From positions 1-11,099 of the forward strand of contig JANWIB010000053.1 of the NCBI GenBank assembly GCA_025450155.1: a stretch of DNA of 11,099 bases, given 5' to 3'. The first letter of the stretch is position 1; every line of letters begins with the position of its first letter. The notes beneath the pieces were generated by a model. The model made no database searches. It had not been told where the DNA came from and saw nothing but the letters and a program-made list of their open reading frames with translations. The position numbers and the translations under genes are program-made. The DNA comes from Sphingobacteriaceae bacterium (GTDB taxonomy: Bacteria > Bacteroidota > Bacteroidia > Sphingobacteriales > Sphingobacteriaceae). Positions 5,828 through 11,099 of this stretch are shown piece after piece.

Positions 5828-8023
5828 ATGGGCAAAACAATTATCATATCAAACAGGCTTCCCGTAAAAATACTGCAATGGAAGGAAGGATTTGAATTTA
5901 CTTCGAGCGAAGGCGGCCTGGCCACAGGTTTAGGCTCTATTTACAGACAAGAGAATAACATTTGGCTCGGTTGGCCTGGCATAGAAATTTTAGAAGGGCA
6001 ACAACAGCAGGAAGTGAAAGACAAACTTGCCGAACTTAGCCTGATGCCCGTTTTTTTAACCCAGAATGAGATCAATTTATATTATGAAGGTTTTTCGAAC
6101 GAGATTTTATGGCCAATTTTTCATTATTTCCCATCCTATGCACATTATGTTGATTCCTACTGGCATGCCTACAAAAAAGTAAATAAGAAATTTAAAGAAG
6201 CTGTATTACAAATAATAGAAGAAGACGATATCATTTGGATACATGATTACCAATTATTATTACTACCAGGATTGATCCGACAGGAAATGCCAGATGTTAC
6301 CATCGGTTTTTTTCAGCACATTCCATTTCCATCCTTAGAAATTTTCCGATTAATCCCCTGGCGGGTCGAAATACTGGAAGGGATACTCGGTGCAGATCTG
6401 GTCGGATTTCATACCTATGACGATGTTCGACATTTTATTAGTTCTGCCAGCAGGCTGCTGCCTGTACAAACTTCTTCGAATATCATTACTATTAATGAAA
6501 GGCCGGTAGTTGCAGAATCCTTCCCCATGGGAATTGATAGCAAAAAATTTGAAGATGCCACACATACAAAAGTGGTAATGGACCAAATAGAGACCCTAAA
6601 AAAAAACTTTAGTCATGTTAGTCTGATTCTTTCTGTAGATCGTCTGGATTATAGTAAAGGGATATTGCAACGGCTAAAAGCTATCCATTCACTATTTGAT
6701 AAAAATCCGAAATACCTGGAAAAAGTAGTGTTTTATATGATTGTTGTGCCCTCCAGAGATACAGTTCCTCAGTATAAAGACCTTAAGGATGAAATTGATA
6801 AAGTAGTAGGAAATATAAATGCGTATTACCGAACATTAGACTGGATTCCGATACATTATTACTACCGCTCCTTTACGTCGGAAGCATTAAGCGCTTTATA
6901 TAGCATAGCTAATATATGCCTGGTAACGCCTATGCGAGATGGCATGAACCTGGTTTGTAAAGAATACGTTGCCAGCCGCACCAACAATAACGGGGTATTG
7001 ATATTAAGCGAAATGGCTGGAGCAGCAAAAGAGTTGGTAGACGCTATTATTGTTAATCCAAACAATATCGGAGAGATATACCGGGCTATTATACAAGCGA
7101 TAACCATGCCTGAACAAGAGCAGCAACGACGCATGAAGCAAATGCGGGAAGTTGTTGACAAATTTAATATCAGGCACTGGGTTAAAATCTATATGAACGG
7201 ACTCAAAGAAGCAAAGCAATTTCGGGAATCCATGCAAGCAAAATGGGTAGGATCCGGAATAAAACAACAGATAGAAGAAAAATATATGCACTCAAAAAGA
7301 CGTATTATTTTTCTAGATTACGATGGTACGCTGGTAGCATTTAATACCAATATTAACCTGGCCTCCCCGGATAAAGACCTTTTGGGGATGCTGAAGAATT
7401 GCTGTGCCGACCCGGCAAATAAACTCGTATTGGTTAGTGGCCGTAATCATGAAACGTTAGAAGATTGGTTTAGACACTTGCCCTTAGATATTATTGCGGA
7501 ACACGGTGCATGGCAGAAAAAATACGACGAAGAATGGTATAAAATACCCGGCCTAACAGATGCCTGGAAACAAGATATTTTTCCGGTATTAGAACGGTTT
7601 ACAGACCGAACCCCAGGTTCTTTTATCGAAGTAAAAAGCTATTCGTTAGTTTGGCATTACCGCAAAGTAGAACGCGGACTAGGCGAACTTCGGGCTAATG
7701 AATTGTCAAGTGATCTGCGCTATTTTATTGCCGATAAAGGATTGCAACTGTTGCTGGGCAATAAGATAATTGAAATAAAAAATGTGGAAGTAAACAAAGG
7801 TAAAGCCGCTTTAAACTGGCTGGAGGAACAAGATTATGATTATATTATGGCTCTGGGCGATGATCATACGGATGAAGACATTTTTAGGGCTTTACCCGAA
7901 GATGCCATTACCATTAAAATTAGTAGTAATGTTTCGGCAGCTAAATATTATCTCCGTAATTTTATAGAAGCACGACAGTTGCTGAAATCGCTTTTTTTAA
8001 AGGGGAGTACCATTTCTACTTAA
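5828..8023 (+). CDS. otsAB: bifunctional trehalose-6-phosphate synthase/phosphatase (OtsA-OtsB fusion)
   Basis: Makes trehalose in two steps on one chain: a GT20 domain joins UDP-glucose (or another NDP-glucose) to glucose-6-phosphate, and a HAD phosphatase domain removes the phosphate. Trehalose serves as osmo- and stress protectant. The GT20 domain spans about residues 1-465: SNRLPV (8-13), SEGGLATGL (27-35), D140 in HDYQ, H164 in QHIPFP, R272 and K277 in SVDRLDYSKG, D371 and E379 in RDGMNLVCKE. These last four sit exactly ten positions after E. coli R262, K267, D361 and E369. The phosphatase domain spans about 490-725: DYDGT (497-501, D497 nucleophile), VSGR (536-539) and GDDHTDED (677-684). 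All key residues are present in both domains, so both activities are expected. The ATG at 5828 fits the family start; no clear Shine-Dalgarno. Its stop is 5 bp from the convergent GH15 gene. Confidence 0.95.
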   Translation: MGKTIIISNRLPVKILQWKEGFEFTSSEGGLATGLGSIYRQENNIWLGWPGIEILEGQQQQEVKDKLAELSLMPVFLTQNEINLYYEGFSNEILWPIFHYFPSYAHYVDSYWHAYKKVNKKFKEAVLQIIEEDDIIWIHDYQLLLLPGLIRQEMPDVTIGFFQHIPFPSLEIFRLIPWRVEILEGILGADLVGFHTYDDVRHFISSASRLLPVQTSSNIITINERPVVAESFPMGIDSKKFEDATHTKVVMDQIETLKKNFSHVSLILSVDRLDYSKGILQRLKAIHSLFDKNPKYLEKVVFYMIVVPSRDTVPQYKDLKDEIDKVVGNINAYYRTLDWIPIHYYYRSFTSEALSALYSIANICLVTPMRDGMNLVCKEYVASRTNNNGVLILSEMAGAAKELVDAIIVNPNNIGEIYRAIIQAITMPEQEQQRRMKQMREVVDKFNIRHWVKIYMNGLKEAKQFRESMQAKWVGSGIKQQIEEKYMHSKRRIIFLDYDGTLVAFNTNINLASPDKDLLGMLKNCCADPANKLVLVSGRNHETLEDWFRHLPLDIIAEHGAWQKKYDEEWYKIPGLTDAWKQDIFPVLERFTDRTPGSFIEVKSYSLVWHYRKVERGLGELRANELSSDLRYFIADKGLQLLLGNKIIEIKNVEVNKGKAALNWLEEQDYDYIMALGDDHTDEDIFRALPEDAITIKISSNVSAAKYYLRNFIEARQLLKSLFLKGSTIST

Positions 8024-8028
8024 ATCCT

Positions 8029-9807
8029 TTACACAAATAAGGGACGGTCTAATTTGGTTGCAATCCGGTACGCTGCGTTCATCAGACCCACATGACTGTA
8101 AGTTTGGGGAAAATTTCCCCATTGGCTTCCCGTTGCTTCATCAATATCTTCACTAAATAAGAGTAAATGATTAGCGTATTGTAACAGATTTTCAAACTCA
8201 CGGACAGCATCATCTATGCGCCCCACAGCTGCTAAAGCTTCCACATACCAAAAAGCACAAATAAGAAACGTAGTTTGAGGTTTACCAAAATCATCTTCAT
8301 GTAAATAACGATAAAAAAGACCTTTGGGTGTTTTCAGCTCTGCTTCCAATGCTTTTAAATGATCTTTTGCCCGATCTGAAGCAGGATCAAGGTAATGCAT
8401 CATAATGAGTTGAAGGGTACTTGCATCCAGGTACTTACTTCCGGTTGCATTGGTATAGACCCTCCTTACTGGATCATAACAACTTTCGATATGGCTAGCT
8501 GCTTTTCTTTGTAAAGTCAAGGCGTTTTCTTCCAAAGTTGCATTCCCGATAGTTCTTGCCATTTTTGCCGCGGCAGCGCAGCCCGCCCATTGAAATAAAT
8601 TACTATAACAATGAACATTTGCAATATTTCTAAACTCCCATATCCCGGCATCTTTTTCATCAATAGTCCGTTCTATTTTATCCAATACATACGCTATCCA
8701 TTTATCAGAATCATTTCTCTCACGGTAAACGTATCGGTAATCCACATACAAGGGTAATAAAGAAATCATTACCTGGCCATAAATATCATTCTGAATATGC
8801 TCCGAGGCCTGATTTCCTATTCTTACTGGCTGATTCCCTAAATATCCTTCCAGGTTAACCGTCTTTTCCTGCAGATTTCTCTGTCCGGTTATACTGTACA
8901 AGGGCTGATACCTGAAACCCTCAGAAACGGAAATATCGTTAACATAACTAAAATACTTTTCCATCTCTTCAAAATGACCAATATGGTTTAAAGCTGAGAT
9001 AACATAATAGGTATCTCGCAACCAACAATAACGGTAATCCCAATTCCGGCCACATTTATCTGACTCGGGAAGACTTGTCGTACTAGCTGCAATAATGGCT
9101 CCTGTATCTTCATACTGATGAATTTTTAAAGTCAAAGCGGAGCGGATAACATGCGGTTGATGGAAGCTGGCAATGGTAGAGTGCTTTATCCATAGTCTCC
9201 AATAGTGAATAGTTTCGGTTAGAAAATGTTCAGCAGTACTAATTAATGGAGCATCAAATACATCACCATAGGAAAGCAGAAGATACTTGGTTTCATTTAA
9301 TACAAAATAATGACCTTCTAACAGATAACTCACCGGAATATTGGACGTAAGACGCATTTTTTCTTCGTATCCAACGTATTTTATATGATTACTGCCAGGA
9401 ATAATATCAAGATTTCTCTCGCCATAATTGCCAACCGGCCTACATTTTACTTTTATGCGTGGATTCCCATCTAATAACTCTACTTTACGAATAAGCATTA
9501 ATGGTTTAAAGTACCGGTCAAACTGATAAAAACGCGGGGCAAAATCTATAATACGATACCGGCCATTGCTACAGGTTATTTCGGTGCAAAGCACATTGGT
9601 ATTTTCCAGGTAATACTGCTTAGAAGTGTATTCATCCGCCGGAAGAATAGAAAACTCGCCACCTTTTTTTGTATCTAATAAACCTCCGAATATAAAATCA
9701 CTATCAAAGCGGGGCCAGCACATCCAAACAATATTAGTATTTTTATGAACATGTGCCAGATAAGCACAATTACCAATCAAACCAGTTTCATAAATATGCT
9801 TTTCCAC
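8029..9807 (-). CDS. glycoside hydrolase family 15 protein (glucoamylase- or trehalase-like)
   Basis: GH15 enzymes are inverting hydrolases releasing glucose from alpha-glucosides; the family includes glucoamylases, glucodextranases and actinobacterial trehalases. The 592-residue protein has an N-terminal beta-sandwich domain (about 1-205) beginning at YETGLIGN, and a C-terminal (alpha/alpha)6 barrel. The barrel carries NWDYRYCWLRD (255-265), LEGYLGNQPVRIGNQ (319-333), GIWEFR (388-393, probable acid E391), and SEDIDEATG followed by GNFPQTYSHVGLMNAA (552-579, probable base E553). No signal peptide is present, so it should act in the cytoplasm. It converges on otsAB with 5 bp between stops, which suggests trehalose or a related glucoside as substrate; glucoamylase action on glycogen is the alternative. 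The start is GTG at 9807: an in-frame TAA directly precedes it, and the next Met (residue 29) would remove the conserved N-terminus. The fold is sure, the substrate is not. Confidence 0.9.
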   Translation of the reverse strand: MEKHIYETGLIGNCAYLAHVHKNTNIVWMCWPRFDSDFIFGGLLDTKKGGEFSILPADEYTSKQYYLENTNVLCTEITCSNGRYRIIDFAPRFYQFDRYFKPLMLIRKVELLDGNPRIKVKCRPVGNYGERNLDIIPGSNHIKYVGYEEKMRLTSNIPVSYLLEGHYFVLNETKYLLLSYGDVFDAPLISTAEHFLTETIHYWRLWIKHSTIASFHQPHVIRSALTLKIHQYEDTGAIIAASTTSLPESDKCGRNWDYRYCWLRDTYYVISALNHIGHFEEMEKYFSYVNDISVSEGFRYQPLYSITGQRNLQEKTVNLEGYLGNQPVRIGNQASEHIQNDIYGQVMISLLPLYVDYRYVYRERNDSDKWIAYVLDKIERTIDEKDAGIWEFRNIANVHCYSNLFQWAGCAAAAKMARTIGNATLEENALTLQRKAASHIESCYDPVRRVYTNATGSKYLDASTLQLIMMHYLDPASDRAKDHLKALEAELKTPKGLFYRYLHEDDFGKPQTTFLICAFWYVEALAAVGRIDDAVREFENLLQYANHLLLFSEDIDEATGSQWGNFPQTYSHVGLMNAAYRIATKLDRPLFV

Positions 9808-9955
9808 TTACATAGGAACCATAAATTACCACAGATAGTTTTATCTTTTAAAAGCAGGATTTAAACACAGGCTTTCCACTACTGAATTAAACGGGAATAT
9901 AATGGTATTGGATTTGTAAATCACAGAGGTTGTTTTCTCTATGATTGCTAATAAT

Positions 9956-9982
9956 AAAGGCCTCGCAATGTGCGAAGCCTTT
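9956..9982 (-). terminator. intrinsic terminator of the tRNA unit
   Basis: Arms AAAGGCCTCGCA (9956-9967) and TGCGAAGCCTTT (9971-9982) form a 12-bp stem with one mismatch and a 3-nt loop. Read on the minus strand, the stem begins 11 nt after tRNA-Glu and is followed by a T-rich run (TTTATTATT). This places the end of the tRNA transcript before the GH15 gene, about 150 bp further on. The plus-strand side lacks a T-tract. Confidence 0.75.
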
Positions 9983-9993
9983 AGCTATTGCAG

Positions 9994-10065
9994 TAGCCCG
10001 TAGGGGAATCGAACCCCTGTTTCTAGAATGAAAATCTAACGTCCTAACCCCTAGACGAACGGGCC
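9994..10065 (-). tRNA. tRNA-Glu (anticodon TTC)
   Basis: The minus strand folds into a full cloverleaf of 72 nt without CCA. The acceptor GGCCCGT pairs with ACGGGCT (first pair G-U), the discriminator is A, the anticodon stem is TTAGA/TCTAG around loop TTTTCAT with anticodon TTC, and the T arm is CAGGGGTTCGATTCCCCT. The 3' CCA is not encoded: CTG follows the discriminator, so CCA must be added by nucleotidyltransferase. It lies 32 nt downstream of the initiator tRNA on the same strand and is followed by the terminator, so the two tRNAs form one unit. Confidence 0.97.
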
Positions 10066-10097
10066 TTATAAAAAAGGACTAGCTAAACTAATCCCTT

Positions 10098-10173
<76 letters not shown>

Positions 10174-10220
10174 CTTTTGACAATTTAAAGCCCTTCTGAC
10201 GCATCTCCATTGCTTTTAAA

Positions 10221-10251
10221 TTGGACTGCAAAGATATATTTCGTTTCTTTG
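10221..10251 (+). promoter_or_regulatory. probable promoter of era, overlapping the tRNA promoter
   Basis: On the plus strand, TTG (10221-10223) is followed after 20 nt by TTTCTTTG (10244-10251), one base off TAnnTTTG. A start near 10258 leaves a leader of about 24 nt, nearly all A and T (T8A7 run at 10263-10277), before the era ATG. It occupies the same 40 bp as the opposing tRNA promoter, so both probably cannot be used at once. Confidence 0.45.
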
Positions 10252-10259
10252 CAGTCCAA
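10221..10259. repeat. perfect 14-bp inverted repeat between the tRNA unit and era
   Basis: Left arm TTGGACTGCAAAGA (10221-10234) and right arm TCTTTGCAGTCCAA (10246-10259) are exact reverse complements around an 11-nt AT-rich centre. Each arm holds a TTGG at its outer end and CTTTGCAG on the inner side, which are -33 and -7 promoter elements for the two outgoing directions. It could also be an operator for a dimeric regulator. The plus strand continues into AAATATTTTTTTT, so the shape resembles a terminator, but no plus-strand gene lies close upstream to need one. Confidence 0.9.
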
Positions 10260-10260
10260 A
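10229..10260 (-). promoter_or_regulatory. promoter of the tRNA-fMet/tRNA-Glu unit
   Basis: On the minus strand, TTTG (10257-10260) and TATCTTTG (10229-10236) are separated by 20 nt. Both match the Bacteroidota -33 (TTTG) and -7 (TAnnTTTG) consensus exactly. Transcription from about 10222 gives a leader near 50 nt before the initiator tRNA. This is the best promoter match in the window and lies wholly within the inverted repeat. Confidence 0.65.
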
Positions 10261-10281
10261 TATTTTTTTTAAAAAAATTTC

Positions 10282-11099
10282 ATGTCGCATAAGGCCGGAT
10301 TTGTGAGTATTATTGGCAAACCCAACGCAGGAAAATCAACCCTGATGAACGCCTTGGTTGGCGAGAAAATGTCCATCATTACCCCTAAAGCGCAAACCAC
10401 ACGGCACCGTATTTTAGGAGTGGTGAATGGAGATGATTATCAAATTGTTTTTTCTGATACTCCCGGCGTAATTCAACCCAAATATGGGTTGCAGGAAACG
10501 ATGATGACTGTGGTGAACGAATCGTTAGCAGACGCAGATGTTCTTCTATTGGTAACGGATATTAATGAGCGGTATGATGAAACCGATGTTATTGAAAAAT
10601 TGAAAAAAGCGTCGGCCCCTATAGCACTGATCATAAACAAAATTGATAAATCAACCGAGGAAGCCATTAAAGCAAAAATTGATTTTTGGCAGGAAACATT
10701 ACATCCAAAAGCAATTTTTGCTGCATCCGCTCTTCATAAACACAATATCCAGGCCATCTTCGATTTTATACTGGATCATCTCCCGGAACATCCGGCTTTT
10801 TATGAAAAAGATACGTTGACTGATCGGAATGAGCGTTTTTTTGTTTCGGAGATGATTCGTGAAAAGATATTCAAGTTATACGAAAAAGAAATACCTTATA
10901 GTACAGAGGTAATTATTACCGCTTTTAAAGAAGAACCACTAATTAACCGGATCAGCGCTGAAATCATTGTAGAACGCGAGTCGCAAAAAAATATCCTGAT
11001 TGGCAAAGGTGGCGAAATGCTGAAGAAAGTGGGTACTTTTGCCCGTAAGGACATGGAAGAGTTTCTCCAGAAAAAAATATTCCTCGAATTATTTGTCAA
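10282..11099 (+). CDS. era: GTPase Era, C-terminal end outside the window
   Basis: Era is an essential GTPase that binds the 3' end of 16S rRNA and helps complete the 30S subunit; it also touches the site where RsmA acts. I translated from the ATG at 10282: MSHKAGFVSIIGKPNAGKST. G motifs seen: G1 GKPNAGKS (12-19), G2 around TT (39-40), G3 DTPG (59-62), G4 NKID (119-122) and G5 SAL (149-151). The C-terminal KH domain follows, with AEIIVERESQKNILIGKGGEMLKKVG (residues 226-251, which contains the GKGG loop at 241-244). The frame is open to the right edge after 272 codons plus two bases; Era usually has about 290-300 residues, so only the last strand and helix are missing. No Shine-Dalgarno is visible, only an A/T-rich leader, as is usual in this phylum. 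It is divergent from the initiator tRNA unit across a 108-bp region. Confidence 0.96.
   Translation, partial: MSHKAGFVSIIGKPNAGKSTLMNALVGEKMSIITPKAQTTRHRILGVVNGDDYQIVFSDTPGVIQPKYGLQETMMTVVNESLADADVLLLVTDINERYDETDVIEKLKKASAPIALIINKIDKSTEEAIKAKIDFWQETLHPKAIFAASALHKHNIQAIFDFILDHLPEHPAFYEKDTLTDRNERFFVSEMIREKIFKLYEKEIPYSTEVIITAFKEEPLINRISAEIIVERESQKNILIGKGGEMLKKVGTFARKDMEEFLQKKIFLELFV

Noticed and set aside
6862..7291. Two overlapping minus-strand open frames of 95-99 codons inside otsAB
   Set aside because: Both are antisense to the intact GT20 domain; low-complexity Cys/Ser/Phe-rich products with no start context.
10221..10270. Rho-independent terminator on the plus strand (hairpin followed by a T-run)
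   Set aside because: The shape fits, but no plus-strand gene lies between 8024 and this point; exact promoter elements inside the arms explain the repeat better. A role in stopping antisense transcription cannot be excluded.

Overview
The window is chromosomal housekeeping DNA from a member of the Bacteroidota. The evidence is: AT-rich composition; the promoter grammar (a -7 box resembling TAnnTTTG with TTTG or TTG about 20 nt upstream, instead of sigma70 boxes); a zinc-free type of ribosomal protein L32; a PdxA of the 'GDVNGIGLE' type; and protein sequences typical of Chitinophagia/Sphingobacteriia/Cytophagia. The exact order or genus cannot be fixed from the sequence alone. There are no mobile elements, CRISPR arrays, phage genes or toxin genes.

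Layout. Positions 1-2246 (minus strand) hold the conserved cluster DUF177/YceD - rpmF - plsX - fabH, with gaps of 10-15 bp and a Bacteroidota-type promoter just before the first gene. It couples ribosome production to fatty acid and phospholipid initiation; fabH runs off the left edge. Positions 2329-3384 (minus) hold pdxA (vitamin B6), divergent from rsmA/ksgA (16S rRNA dimethyltransferase, 3489-4262, plus). rsmA is followed after 31 bp by a short D-2-hydroxyacid dehydrogenase (4294-5223). An unrecognised 108-aa protein (5255-5581, minus) converges on the dehydrogenase. After a 246-bp non-coding stretch comes a fused trehalose-6-phosphate synthase/phosphatase (5828-8023, plus). A GH15 glucoamylase/trehalase-like hydrolase (8029-9807, minus) converges on it with only 5 bp between the stop codons, so trehalose synthesis and probable alpha-glucoside (possibly trehalose) breakdown lie tail to tail.

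The right end holds a two-tRNA unit on the minus strand (initiator tRNA-Met, then tRNA-Glu, closed by an intrinsic terminator) and, on the plus strand, era (30S assembly GTPase), which runs off the right edge about 20-30 residues short of the usual length. A perfect 14-bp inverted repeat sits between them. Its arms appear to carry the -33 and -7 elements of both opposing promoters on the same 40 bp. This is the most interesting non-coding structure in the window.

I see no evidence of a novel defence or mobile system. The observations that most merit follow-up are the palindromic dual promoter, a U1.U72 mismatch in the initiator tRNA, the convergent OtsAB/GH15 pair, an ATG-TAA-GTG start context on the GH15 gene, and a tiny reading frame with a strong Shine-Dalgarno sequence upstream of otsAB.
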